From: Acidobacteriaceae bacterium
Lineage (GTDB): Bacteria; Acidobacteriota; Terriglobia; Terriglobales; Acidobacteriaceae
Direction of reading: 5' to 3'
NCBI GenBank assembly: GCA_030037635.1
Contig: JASHQH010000228.1
Span: 1 to 34,769, forward strand
DNA: 34,769 bases
In this document: piece by piece, positions 17,582-25,713 of the stretch
Layout: every line of letters begins with the position of its first letter
How positions within the stretch are numbered: position 1 is the first letter of the stretch
The notes under the pieces: model-generated
What the model saw: the letters and a program-made list of their open reading frames with translations, nothing else
Databases searched by the model: none
What the model was told of the DNA's origin: nothing
Made by a program: the position numbers and the translations under genes

Positions 17582-18101
17582 ATGTCAGCGGCAGCACAAC
17601 CCGCTATGTGCCGCTTGAGGTCTATCTGCGCTCCACCTACGAGCCCGACGCTGAGTACGTGGATGGCGTGATCGAGGAAAGACCCCCAGGTGAGTACGAT
17701 CATTCTTCGTGGCAACACGCGCTCCTGCTTGGTTTGCGGAACACGCGCAGAAGCGGGCGATCCGTGTCAGGCCCGAACTTCGGGTCCAGGTCTCGAGGAC
17801 TCGCTTCCGCGTTCCTGACGTGACTGTCCTCGACCGCAACCTTCCCGTCGAGCAGATCATCGCGCGTCCGCCCATCGCGGTCATTGAGATTCTCTCGCCC
17901 GAAGATTCGCTGAATCGCATGATGGTGAAACTGGCCGACTATGAGCGCATGGGCATCCAGACGATTCTCTTGCTCGATCCCAATGGCCGGCACTTCCGCT
18001 ATTGCCGCGGAGGACTCGAGTCGTTGCCGCCGCAGCCGTTCGAATTCCCCGGCAGCGCCTGCCGGTTCGACCTTGCGGAAATCGAAAAGCTGCTCGACTG
18101 A
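17582..18101 (+). pseudogene. Uma2-family (PD-(D/E)XK-like) gene with two frameshifts
   Basis: Three reading frames together make one Uma2/DUF820 protein. The ATG at 17582, after GGGAAGGGAG, starts MSAAAQP in one frame. At 17603 the frame must lose a base to read YVPLEVYLRSTYEPDAEYVDG and EYDHSSWQHALL. Near 17730 it must lose another to read AWFAEHAQKRAIRVRPELRVQVS, RVPDVTVLD (catalytic aspartate) and IEILSPED (catalytic glutamate), ending at the TGA at 18099-18101. All conserved blocks are intact, so the damage is recent or reflects two assembly errors. Uma2 proteins are nuclease-like and spread widely, with unknown roles. Confidence 0.75.
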
Positions 18102-18113
18102 GTACCGCCGTCC

Positions 18114-18143
18114 GTAACGCCGGGCATCCTTCGAATTCGCCCG
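18114..18143 (+). repeat. Family C post-stop element, copy 3
   Basis: GTAACGCCGGGCATCCTTCG starts 13 bases after the Uma2 stop. CGGGC (18121-18125) pairs with GCCCG (18139-18143), enclosing CGAATTCG. It lies between convergent genes. Confidence 0.5.
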
Positions 18144-18153
18144 CAAGCCCTCT

Positions 18154-18774
18154 CTATCCTTCCAGCGCCTTCCCCGCGCGCCTCTTGCGCATCCACCACC
18201 AGGCGAAGCCACCAGCAGCCAGCACGCCCACGATCAGCACCGAGGCCAGGGCGTGGTGCGCCACCAGGTCGGCCGCACCGGGACCGAGCTTGAGTACCAG
18301 CAGCGAAAGAATGAGCCAGCGCACCATTCTGCCGGCGAGGACGGCCACTAAGAATAGCGGGACGCGCATTCCAAAAACGCCGGAAGCAAAAATGAACATC
18401 TTCCACGGCGCCGGCGGCGGCATCATGGAAGGAATCATCACCGCCAGGAACTCCTGGCGCTGGAAACGATGGCGCATGGCGTCGAATTTGGCGCGATCCA
18501 CGCGCTTGAGCAGGAAGAGCTCGCCCCCGGCGCGGCCCAGCCAGTAGGGCACCAGACCGCCGATAGCGGAGCCGGCTGCAGCCATCAGGCAATACAGCCA
18601 GAAGTGGCGCTTGTCGTTCCAGACGAAGACCGCCAGAATGGCGTCCATGGGCACGGGAAGGCTCGAGGAATCGAGCACCGCCACCGCGGCCACACCCCAA
18701 ATGCCCCATTTGATGAGCGCCGGCAGAATGATCAGCTTCCAATCCGCCATCAGGCGCACAAAAAATCGCTTCAA
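18154..18774 (-). CDS. DedA/SNARE-associated (VTT) membrane protein
   Basis: 206 aa. The DedA pattern is visible: membrane helix KWGIWGVAAVAVLDSSSLPVPMDAILA, then CLMAAAGSAIGGLVPYWLGRAGGE, with the G-rich re-entrant loop, then RHRFQRQEFLAVMIPSMMPPPAPWKMFIFASGVFGM and two C-terminal helices before a basic tail (listed in parts). DedA-family proteins act in lipid scrambling and envelope homeostasis. The start is a TTG at 18774, preceded by AAAGGA; an ATG at 18750 is a shorter alternative. The gene is divergent from the TonB-like gene and converges on the Uma2 remnant. Confidence 0.85.
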   Translation of the reverse strand: MKRFFVRLMADWKLIILPALIKWGIWGVAAVAVLDSSSLPVPMDAILAVFVWNDKRHFWLYCLMAAAGSAIGGLVPYWLGRAGGELFLLKRVDRAKFDAMRHRFQRQEFLAVMIPSMMPPPAPWKMFIFASGVFGMRVPLFLVAVLAGRMVRWLILSLLVLKLGPGAADLVAHHALASVLIVGVLAAGGFAWWWMRKRRAGKALEG

Positions 18775-18938
18775 TCGCTGTCCTTTCCGGCATTTCTTGC
18801 GTCAATTCAATAAGATCCATTGTAAGTGGGAGCGATTGCGCAGAGATTTTGCGGGGATGAGAGAATACAAACGGAAGGACTCGCGGACGGAGCGGGTGGG
18901 GATGCGCTGCGTCTGCAGAGGTTCCCAAACCCTATCGA

Positions 18939-20078
18939 ATGCCCATTAGTGAAGCGCCAGCCGAAGTGAAGAAAGCCAAGGAACCCGCCGACCCGGGCGC
19001 GCCATCGGACCGCCCTGCCCGGGAATCGTCGATCACCGGGTCGATTCTGGGGCTGGACACTTTCTCTGAGCGCGACCTGGTGCCATTGCAACCCCCGGAG
19101 CCGCGCGAGTCGCCTTCACCCGCATTGCGCGGCTCGCGCTGGGCCGACTACGAGACGCACGAACTGCTGGAGATGATCAGCGAGCTCGAGGATGAGCGCC
19201 GCTGGTCACGATTGCGCGAGGGCTTCTGGCTGGCCCTGCTGCTGCACATCCTTTTCTTCTCGGCCATCACCTGGATTCCGACCTACATCTTCAGAGTTCC
19301 CAAGGTGATTGATCCGTTCGAGGCCATCAAGGAACGCAAGGATCTGACTTATCTCGATCTGCCTCCCGACGCGGTTCGCAAGACGCAGCCCAGGGTAGTG
19401 GTCAAGCCGCTGCCTAAACAGCCGCTGATCGACAAGAAGACGCTGGACGAGCTGAACCGCGAGTCGCCGCCTCCGCCGGCCGCACAGCAGCAGGTGCAGT
19501 CTCCTGAGCAGCCCAAGCCGCAGGCCGCGCAACCCGTTCCGCCCACTCCGGAGTCGCAAGCCCAGGTAGAAGCGCCGCGTCCCACGGGCGTTCCCGCCAA
19601 GCCCAACTTCGCCATGGGCTCGCAAAATCCCGCCGACCAGTTACGTGAAGACATGCGCAAGGCCATGCAAGGAAAGGGCCAGGAGAACTACGGCCAGGCG
19701 CCTTCGGGCGGGTTGCCCATGCATCCTGGCGCCGGTGGCGGCGTCCAGATTCTGTCTGATACGCAGGGCGTCGACTTCAACTCCTGGCTGGCGCGCTGGC
19801 ACTACATCACTGAGCACACCTGGGACCCGCTGATTCCCGACGAAGTGAACCCACCCATCCTGAAGCAGGGTGTGGTGGTGATCCATTTCAAGGTGCTGCC
19901 CAACGGCCAGGTGGTCGACATGCAGCTGGATGGCCGCTCCGGCGATACCGGACTGGACCGCGCCGCCTGGGGCGCCATCACCGGCTCCAGCTATCCCTCG
20001 CTGCCGCGCGAGTTCCATGGACCCTATCTGGAGCTGCGCGCTTACTTCCTCTACAACATGGAGCCGCCGCGATATTGA
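18939..20078 (+). CDS. TonB-like energy transducer
   Basis: 379 aa with the layout of a TonB/TolA protein: a cytoplasmic N-terminal region of about 95 residues (longer than in TonB of enterobacteria), one membrane helix (about residues 96-117, FWLALLLHILFFSAITWIPTY), a Pro/Gln-rich periplasmic spacer (about 150-230) and a C-terminal globular domain (about 280-379) containing VVVIHFKVLPNGQVVDMQL and WGAITGSSYPSLP (typical of TonB C-terminal folds). It would couple inner-membrane energy to outer-membrane transport or act in envelope assembly; no ExbB/ExbD genes are beside it. Its end abuts the opposing clc gene by 22 bases. Confidence 0.85.
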   Translation: MPISEAPAEVKKAKEPADPGAPSDRPARESSITGSILGLDTFSERDLVPLQPPEPRESPSPALRGSRWADYETHELLEMISELEDERRWSRLREGFWLALLLHILFFSAITWIPTYIFRVPKVIDPFEAIKERKDLTYLDLPPDAVRKTQPRVVVKPLPKQPLIDKKTLDELNRESPPPPAAQQQVQSPEQPKPQAAQPVPPTPESQAQVEAPRPTGVPAKPNFAMGSQNPADQLREDMRKAMQGKGQENYGQAPSGGLPMHPGAGGGVQILSDTQGVDFNSWLARWHYITEHTWDPLIPDEVNPPILKQGVVVIHFKVLPNGQVVDMQLDGRSGDTGLDRAAWGAITGSSYPSLPREFHGPYLELRAYFLYNMEPPRY

Positions 20079-20098
20079 GGTAGCGCGGGCATCCTTGC
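20079..20098 (+). repeat. Family C post-stop element, copy 4
   Basis: GGTAGCGCGGGCATCCTTGC begins on the base after the TGA stop codon of the TonB-like gene. It fills the 22-base gap between two convergent genes. Confidence 0.5.
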
Positions 20099-20100
20099 TT

Positions 20101-21546
20101 TCATACCGGGCCCGTATGGGCGCGCTCTGAGCCCACCTCTTCAGCCGGCAGGGCGTGTTGCGCGCCCGCATCGCGCAGCTTATGCCTCCGATCCAGATAA
20201 ATGCCGTCCTGCTCCAGCAGCGCTTCGTAGACGGGCGTATGCCGCCAATAGCGAGCCAGCGCAAAGGCGCTCATGTTGGCGATCATCATGGGCAGCACCA
20301 GGCCGTAGGCGCCGGTCATCTCGTAGATGATGAGGATCGACGTGATAGGCGCACGCACAATCCCCGCGAACACCGCGCCCATACCCACCACTGCGAAGGC
20401 GCCGACGGTATCGGCGGGGTGATGGAAGATGGTGACGTCGAGATAGCCCACCGCGCCGCCCAGCATGCCGCCCATAAACAGCGAGGGCGCAAAAATGCCG
20501 CCCGAACCCCCGCTCGAATACGACGTGACCGTCGCCGCCAGCTTCAGTACGCACAGCACCACCATGGCCGTGACGGGCAGGTTGCCCAGAAGCGACTGGG
20601 TGAGCGTCTTGTAGGGATCGCCGGCAATGCCGTTGACGTGGAAAAACCACAGCGCAATCACGGCAAAGCCGCCGGCTGCCCCGGCGCCGATGGCCGGCTG
20701 AATCCACTTGGGCACATGGCTCAGCGACTTGAACCAGGCGCGCAGCCACAGCAGCGAATCAGTAAACGCTACGGAGACGAATGCCGCCAGCAGCCCCAGC
20801 AGCGCGTACCAGATCAGCGACGAGGCTTTGGCAAGAGTGAAGGTTTGCAGCCGCGGTACATGAAAGATGGGATTGGAGCCGAGGATGCTGTGTTCCACTA
20901 CGGCGGCCAGCGCGGCGGCCACAATCACGCCGGAGAGCATGGTCTGGTCGATGCTGCCGATCAGCTCTTCGAGCGTGAACGTGACAGCAGCGATGGGCGC
21001 GTTGAACGCCGCGGCGATGCCCGCGGCCATGCCCACCGAGGCCATGCGCTTGCGGTTGATCGGGCTCAGGCGTGCCACGCGCGACAAAAAGCTGCTCACG
21101 CCGGCGCAAATCTGCACCGTGGGACCCTCCACGCCCAGCGACGCGCCGCTGCCCAGTTGCAGCGCGCACAAGACGAACTTGCCGATTGTCTCCTTCATGG
21201 TGATGGCGCCGGAGCGGAAGGTGTACGCCGTTTTTACCTGAGGAATTCCGCTGCCCGCGGCGGCGGGAACCCAATAGGTGAGTCCAACGCCGGCCGCCAG
21301 TCCCCCCAGCGCCGGAGTGAGGATCGTGAACCAGATCCAGGAGTGGCCCCGCGCAGACGCGGCGCGATCGATCAGGATTCCGTAGAGCTGGGTCACACTG
21401 ATGTGAAAGGCAACTGCGGACAGGCCGCCCAACCCGCCCGCCAGGATCATGATTACCAGCATCCGCTGCCGCTCGCTGGGCATGCGACGCGCCAGCCACG
21501 CAAAAAAACGCCTGAACAGCTTTTCGATGCCGGACCAATATTTCAA
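20101..21546 (-). CDS. ClC-family chloride transporter, short form
   Basis: 481 aa without CBS domains. Ion-path motifs are intact: GSGIP (98-102), GVEGP with the gating glutamate E140, and GGIFAP (349-354). The TLEEL motif has glutamates at 193 and 194, matching the position of the internal proton glutamate of E. coli ClC, so it is likely a Cl-/H+ antiporter. At least ten membrane helices span residues 28-435. The annotated start is a TTG at 21546, for which I see no strong ribosome-binding site; an ATG at 21483 is an alternative. A TATACT hexamer (21585-21590, minus strand) is a possible -10 element. It lies downstream of, and in the same direction as, the larger clc. Confidence 0.92.
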   Translation of the reverse strand: MKYWSGIEKLFRRFFAWLARRMPSERQRMLVIMILAGGLGGLSAVAFHISVTQLYGILIDRAASARGHSWIWFTILTPALGGLAAGVGLTYWVPAAAGSGIPQVKTAYTFRSGAITMKETIGKFVLCALQLGSGASLGVEGPTVQICAGVSSFLSRVARLSPINRKRMASVGMAAGIAAAFNAPIAAVTFTLEELIGSIDQTMLSGVIVAAALAAVVEHSILGSNPIFHVPRLQTFTLAKASSLIWYALLGLLAAFVSVAFTDSLLWLRAWFKSLSHVPKWIQPAIGAGAAGGFAVIALWFFHVNGIAGDPYKTLTQSLLGNLPVTAMVVLCVLKLAATVTSYSSGGSGGIFAPSLFMGGMLGGAVGYLDVTIFHHPADTVGAFAVVGMGAVFAGIVRAPITSILIIYEMTGAYGLVLPMMIANMSAFALARYWRHTPVYEALLEQDGIYLDRRHKLRDAGAQHALPAEEVGSERAHTGPV

Positions 21547-21834
21547 TGCTGGGGAGCCCTCGCCGCGAATCGTGGAGCATCTTCAGTATAGGGAACAGGG
21601 CGGCGGCGAATGGATGGCCGATTTTCACAGAGCGCTTCGTTAGGTAGCCGGCCAAACGCCTCAGGTGTTGCTCCAGGGCGAACCGATTTGAGCTGAGTGT
21701 GGGCGTAGACGCCCGCACGACGGCCCGTCTACCACCCCCATTGACGAAGACCCATCCTTCCACCCTCAAAAGCCAGAGGGCGCTTTGGGGAATCCCGATC
21801 GTTGGGGGCAGCGGTGTGGAAACCTGCCTGGGCC
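21547..21834. other. Region between the two clc genes
   Basis: 288 bases. It contains a possible promoter (TATACT on the minus strand at 21585-21590) and repeat family B copy 3 (21697-21750). The presence of both argues that the two clc genes are not simply co-transcribed. No gene is visible. Confidence 0.4.
21697..21750 (-). repeat. Palindromic repeat family B, copy 3 (inverted)
   Basis: Hairpin GTGTGGGCG (21697-21705), loop TAGA, CGCCCGCAC (21710-21718), followed by GACGGCCCG and CCACCCC. It matches the minus strand of the 2424-2464 part of copy 2. The GATCTTT stem is degenerate here. Confidence 0.5.
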
Positions 21835-23721
21835 TTATCGCGCCGCGTCGTTGGCGCTCGCAACCGCGTCTCCGCTGGCCTCAGGACGAGGCGCGCCGCC
21901 TCCGGATTTAGGCCCACGCACGAAGGGGAAACGGATGTGCAGAACCGTATCGCGGGTGCGCTCCTCCTCCAGGTTCTGAGCTCTGGCTCGCAGCAGATCG
22001 CTGAGCGAAATCATGCCCACAAGCCGCCTGTCCTCTCGCGAAGCAACCACGGGCAGGCGGGTAATGCCCGACTCAGCCATGCGCTGCACAACCATGCGCA
22101 GGGGCTCGCCGGCAAAGGCCACCACCGGGCTGGAAAACGCGATCTCCGAAAGCCGCGCCGGCGCGGCATCATCCTGCGGCTGCGCAAATTGCTTGAAGAG
22201 CTGCTTCCGCGTGACGACGCCTACCAATCCGTTGTCCGGGTCGACGACCGGAAACAGCAGATGGCCCTCCATGCGGCCGGCGTTAAACTTCTCTTCCACT
22301 TCGCGGAGCGTTTCGGCGCCGGGCAGCCCCACCACGTCGGTGCGCATCACCTCGCGGGCAAACAGAATCTCCAGCGGATCCAGTGCGTATTCGCGGCTCA
22401 GATGATAGCCGCGGCGTGAAATCTTCTCCGTCAGAATCGACCGCTTCAGCGCCAGCACAGTAAACGCATGGGCAAGAAAACTCGCCACCAGCAGCGGCAG
22501 CAGAAGATTCAGGTCGTGTGTGAGCTCGATGGCGAACACAATTCCTGTAAACGGCGAGCGCATGGTGCCGCCCAGGATGGCGCCCATGCTGACCAGCGGC
22601 CAGAACCCCGGACCGAAGTTGGGCAGAAAGATGCTCTCGATGCCGCCCAGCGCTGCGCCCATCATCAGCAGCGGAGCCAGCACGCCGCCCGATGTGCCTG
22701 AGCCCAGCGAGATCATCCAGATGGCCGATTTCACCAGAAGCACTCCGGCAAAGATGTACAACGGTACGTTGCCCTTGAGCAGCATGGCGATGGTGTCGTA
22801 GCCAACGCCCAGCGCCTGCGGAAAGATCAGGCCGCCGATTCCCACAAAGACGCCGCCGATGGCCGGCCACCACATCCAGTGGATGGGTAATTTTTTGAAG
22901 AGATCTTCTGCGGCGTAAACGCCCAGCGTGAGCAGAGCCGAGAGGGCCCCGGCGGCGAGCCCGGCAATGACGCAGCCGCCCAGGCCTTTGGGCCCGATAA
23001 AAACCGGATGCTGGCCAACCGGAAAAAGCGGGCCGAGCCCGAGGATGTAGCGGCGGACCGCGCAGGCCGTGGCGCTGGCCAGGGCGACCGGAATCGCGCT
23101 GCGCGGCTTCCATTCAAACAGAAGCAGCTCCACCCCGATGAGCACCGACGAAAGCGGCGCGGCGAAGGTGGCCGACATTCCGGCGGCTGCGCCCGCTACC
23201 AGCAGCGTTCTGCGCTCCATGCTGGTGAAGTGAAAGAATTGCGCAATCATCGACCCAAACGCTCCGCCGGTCATGATGATCGGCCCTTCGGCGCCAAACG
23301 GGCCTCCGGTGCCGATGGAGATGGCTGCCGAGAGCGGTTTGAGGATGGCCAGCCGGGGCTTCACCCTGCTGCCGTCCATCAGAATGGCTTCGATCGCCTC
23401 GGGAATGCCGTGCCCGCGAATCTGTTCAGATCCGTAGCGCGCCATGAAACCCACGATGAGTGAACCGAGGACGGGCACCAGCACTGCGTAATAGCCCAGA
23501 TGATTGCCCGCCGGCGAGACAAACGCCGTGCTGAAGCGGTGATAGTAAGAAATATTTGTGAACAGGCCGATGAGCCGCAGCAGAAACCACGCGACGAATG
23601 CGCTGATGGCGCCGATGCCGATGGCCATAAGGGCGATGGGAACGACGCGGAAGGTGGTGGTAAAGTCGCCCAGTTCGTCCAAAATCGTATGTTGCGGCTT
23701 GGCGCGGCGGGAGCTAGGCAT
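21835..23721 (-). CDS. ClC-family anion transporter with C-terminal CBS pair
   Basis: 628 aa. The membrane part runs to about residue 440. Its motifs differ from the neighbour: GHGIP (103-107) replaces GSGIP, GAEGP holds the gating glutamate E145, and GGVLAP is present. An ungapped alignment places a leucine (L199 in GVELL) where E. coli ClC has its internal proton glutamate, so coupling to protons may differ. Two CBS domains follow (about 455-580: MRTDVVGLPGAETLREVEE, PVVDPDNGLVGVVTRKQL, then SPVVAFAGEPLRMVVQRM and LVGMISLSDLL; listed in parts), which usually sense adenosine nucleotides. The start codon overlaps the end of the MarR gene, so both are in one operon. Confidence 0.92.
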   Translation of the reverse strand: MPSSRRAKPQHTILDELGDFTTTFRVVPIALMAIGIGAISAFVAWFLLRLIGLFTNISYYHRFSTAFVSPAGNHLGYYAVLVPVLGSLIVGFMARYGSEQIRGHGIPEAIEAILMDGSRVKPRLAILKPLSAAISIGTGGPFGAEGPIIMTGGAFGSMIAQFFHFTSMERRTLLVAGAAAGMSATFAAPLSSVLIGVELLLFEWKPRSAIPVALASATACAVRRYILGLGPLFPVGQHPVFIGPKGLGGCVIAGLAAGALSALLTLGVYAAEDLFKKLPIHWMWWPAIGGVFVGIGGLIFPQALGVGYDTIAMLLKGNVPLYIFAGVLLVKSAIWMISLGSGTSGGVLAPLLMMGAALGGIESIFLPNFGPGFWPLVSMGAILGGTMRSPFTGIVFAIELTHDLNLLLPLLVASFLAHAFTVLALKRSILTEKISRRGYHLSREYALDPLEILFAREVMRTDVVGLPGAETLREVEEKFNAGRMEGHLLFPVVDPDNGLVGVVTRKQLFKQFAQPQDDAAPARLSEIAFSSPVVAFAGEPLRMVVQRMAESGITRLPVVASREDRRLVGMISLSDLLRARAQNLEEERTRDTVLHIRFPFVRGPKSGGGAPRPEASGDAVASANDAAR

Positions 23722-24190
23722 GGAGCTTCCTTCCCTTCACCGGCGAATGGGCCAATATCGCGCGCAGCGATGCCGCCAGCGCCGGACCCGTCACCATCAA
23801 TTCCTGCCGGATCAGGGCCGATAGCTGGTGCAGCAGCCGTTCTCCGTGTGCTGTGAGCTCCACCAGAACTTCGCGGCCGTCGCGATCGCTGGGCCGGCGC
23901 ACAACCGCGCCCTGTTTCTCCAGCCGGTCGACAAGTTCCACCGTGCTGTGATGGCGCAGGCAAAGCCGTTCCGACAGCGTGTTGAGGTTGGGCCGCGCGC
24001 CTGGCGCCAGCCCCTTGATGGCCAGCATCAGCTGGTGCTGTTGCGGCTCAATGCCACTGGAGCGGGCGATCTCTTCGCTGACGTGCAGAAACCGGCGGAT
24101 GCGGTAACGGAATTCGGCAAGCCGGCGGTAGAGGGCGGGCGAAATCCTTCCTCGGTGGTGCGAGGGAGCGTGCGCAAGGGTACGAAGCAT
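23714..24190 (-). CDS. MarR-family transcriptional regulator
   Basis: 158 aa. A winged-helix core is visible: RRLAEFRYRIRRFLHVSEEIAR (dimer helices), PQQHQLMLAIKGL, the recognition region TLSERLCLRHHSTVELVDRLEKQGAV and the wing RRPSDRDGREVLVELTAHGERLL (given in parts). The ATG at 24190, after AGAGG, is preferred to one at 24226, which would sit inside the operator-like repeat. Its stop overlaps the clc start by eight bases (ATGCCTAG), so it probably controls the transporter downstream. MarR proteins respond to small anionic or phenolic ligands. It is preceded by a direct repeat (24205-24231). Confidence 0.85.
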   Translation of the reverse strand: MLRTLAHAPSHHRGRISPALYRRLAEFRYRIRRFLHVSEEIARSSGIEPQQHQLMLAIKGLAPGARPNLNTLSERLCLRHHSTVELVDRLEKQGAVVRRPSDRDGREVLVELTAHGERLLHQLSALIRQELMVTGPALAASLRAILAHSPVKGRKLHA

Positions 24191-24204
24191 GCAAACAGGC
24201 CTCT

Positions 24205-24231
24205 GACATATATCGTAACACGACATATATC
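24205..24231 (-). promoter_or_regulatory. Candidate MarR operator, direct repeat
   Basis: GACATATATC occurs at 24205-24214 and again at 24222-24231, start to start 17 bases apart, within the 52 bases between the upstream gene and the MarR start. The A/T-rich units contrast with the GC-rich surroundings, and the ATATAT parts could double as a -10 region. This is the expected place for autoregulation. Confidence 0.45.
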
Positions 24232-24242
24232 CCTGATGGCCA

Positions 24243-25370
24243 CTACGGCTTGGGCTCCGACTCCTTCATCAGCTCGATAAGGTAGTTTTCCCAAATCGCG
24301 GCCACGGTGTGGGTGCCATGACCGCGCGTGGCGCCGGAGATGGGAATCAGCACAAAGCGCGCCTTGGGCATGCGCGTCACCATCTCCTGGGCGATGCCCA
24401 GCTCGGGCGGATTGACGAAGTCGTCGGCGGAGTTGATCCACATCACCGGCACAGTAATGCGGTCGAGATGCGGGCTGGGATCGTAATTGCGGCTGGCATC
24501 GAACTGGTAGATCAGGTCGTTGGCATCGGTGTGCGGCATGGTGCGTTCGAGATAGCGATCGACATAGGCCTCTGCCGCCGCGCGCGTAGGCGCCTGCTTT
24601 TGCATTTGGAGCGGACTCGATCCCATGATCAGCACCATCTCGTTGGCCGTGCGCAGCCCCTCCACCGGTTCGGTCTTGTATTCGCCGCCCATCCACGCCG
24701 GATCAAGCTTGATGGCCTGAATGGCCATGTAGCGCATCATCCGGTTGCGTCCCGCAATCGGCGCCGGCAAGCAGGCCAGCGGCATCAGCGCGTCGGCAAA
24801 GCCGGGATACGTCTCGCCCCAGACAAAGCTCTGCATGCAGCCCATCGACGTTCCCAGGATCAGCCGCAAATGATCGATCTTCATGGCGTCGAGCATCATG
24901 CGCTGGCTGCGCACCATGTCGTCGTAGTCGTACGCCGGAAAGTGCGCGTGCAGGCCGTCGGACGGCTTGGAGCTTTCCCCATGGCCGATGTCGTCGGGCA
25001 GAATCAGGAAATACTTCGTGATGTCGAGCGGCGCGCCGGGACCGAAGAGGACGCCGGAAAACACCGGATTCATGAGCGAGTGCGCGCTGCCTCCGGTGCC
25101 GTGCAGCAGTAGCACCGCGTTGTCTACGTGGCCGGCGGCATTGCGATGCACGGCGCCCAGCGTGATGTAGTGCAGGCGGAGTTGCGGCAGCGTCTGGCCC
25201 GTGCCGAAGCGGAAGTTGTCCAGCGTCACGGCGCCGTCGGTGGCCGGCCAGGAATGCGCTGCCGGGGCAGATGGCGCCGGCGCCGCCGGCATCGACATGG
25301 TTTGGGCGCCGGCCACTGCGGCCGGCAGCAGCGTGAGCGCCATCGTCCATCGGCCCGCGCAATGCCTCAT
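24243..25370 (-). CDS. Secreted MetX-like alpha/beta hydrolase
   Basis: 375 aa with a signal peptide (MALTLLPAAVAGAQ region) and an alpha/beta-hydrolase fold. The nucleophile elbow is GTSMG with S175; the acid is D316 or D317 in INSADDFVNPPE; the histidine is in the closing GHGTH (H351/H354). Sequences such as LLLHGTGGSAHS and LPDDIGHGESSKPSDG (in parts) are those of the homoserine O-acetyltransferase family, but the protein is secreted and lies outside methionine genes, so a role in methionine synthesis is unlikely; a hydrolase or esterase is more probable. The ATG at 25370 follows AGGAGG at seven bases. It precedes the MarR gene by 52 bases. Confidence 0.85.
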   Translation of the reverse strand: MRHCAGRWTMALTLLPAAVAGAQTMSMPAAPAPSAPAAHSWPATDGAVTLDNFRFGTGQTLPQLRLHYITLGAVHRNAAGHVDNAVLLLHGTGGSAHSLMNPVFSGVLFGPGAPLDITKYFLILPDDIGHGESSKPSDGLHAHFPAYDYDDMVRSQRMMLDAMKIDHLRLILGTSMGCMQSFVWGETYPGFADALMPLACLPAPIAGRNRMMRYMAIQAIKLDPAWMGGEYKTEPVEGLRTANEMVLIMGSSPLQMQKQAPTRAAAEAYVDRYLERTMPHTDANDLIYQFDASRNYDPSPHLDRITVPVMWINSADDFVNPPELGIAQEMVTRMPKARFVLIPISGATRGHGTHTVAAIWENYLIELMKESEPKP

Positions 25371-25482
25371 CGAAAACCTCCTGGCAACTATGCTTCGTAG
25401 CCTAGTTGCAGCATCTTCCGTATGCAAGTCATCTCGATCGGGTCAGTTTGAAGTTGTTTTGAAAGGGCACGGCTTGTCGGGG

Positions 25483-25510
25483 CCCCGGCGACAGGTCTTC
25501 GTCGCCGGGG
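25483..25510 (+). repeat. Family D repeat, copy 2
   Basis: CCCCGGCGAC (25483-25492) pairs perfectly with GTCGCCGGGG (25501-25510) around the loop AGGTCTTC. The 18-base core (25488-25505) is the exact reverse complement of 7631-7648. Confidence 0.65.
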
Positions 25511-25638
25511 TGACTTTAGCGGTGCCGCAAATGTTCGAAACTTATTCGGGCTTCAGCCCCTGAGGGAAGCTTTTCAAACCGACCCACCACGGTCGTTCCG
25601 GCAAAGGCTTGACTTGCGCTACAATTTCTTCGTAGATC

Positions 25639-25713
25639 ATGCCCCGCCCTCCCATCGCCGGCCTGCCCCGCTTCAAGCGCTTCCGCCGCGGCCGCCACGA
25701 CCGTGGACGCTGA
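25639..25713 (+). CDS. Possible 24-aa Arg-rich peptide
   Basis: ATG at 25639 to TGA at 25711-25713 encodes a 24-residue basic peptide with nine arginines and three prolines (MPRPPIAGLPRFKRFRRG and a short HDRGR tail). A TACAAT hexamer (25620-25625) ends 13 bases before the ATG, so the mRNA would have almost no leader; no ribosome-binding site is seen. It may be a chance ORF in a GC-rich stretch. Confidence 0.2.
   Translation: MPRPPIAGLPRFKRFRRGRHDRGR

Noticed and set aside
20155-21591. A 478-aa plus-strand frame opposite the short clc
   Set aside because: Antisense shadow; His/Gln/Arg-rich composition is typical of such frames, and the clc motifs are on the other strand.
24243-25370. Homoserine O-acetyltransferase (metX) in methionine synthesis
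   Set aside because: The fold and motif fit, but the signal peptide and absence of methionine genes nearby argue for a secreted hydrolase.
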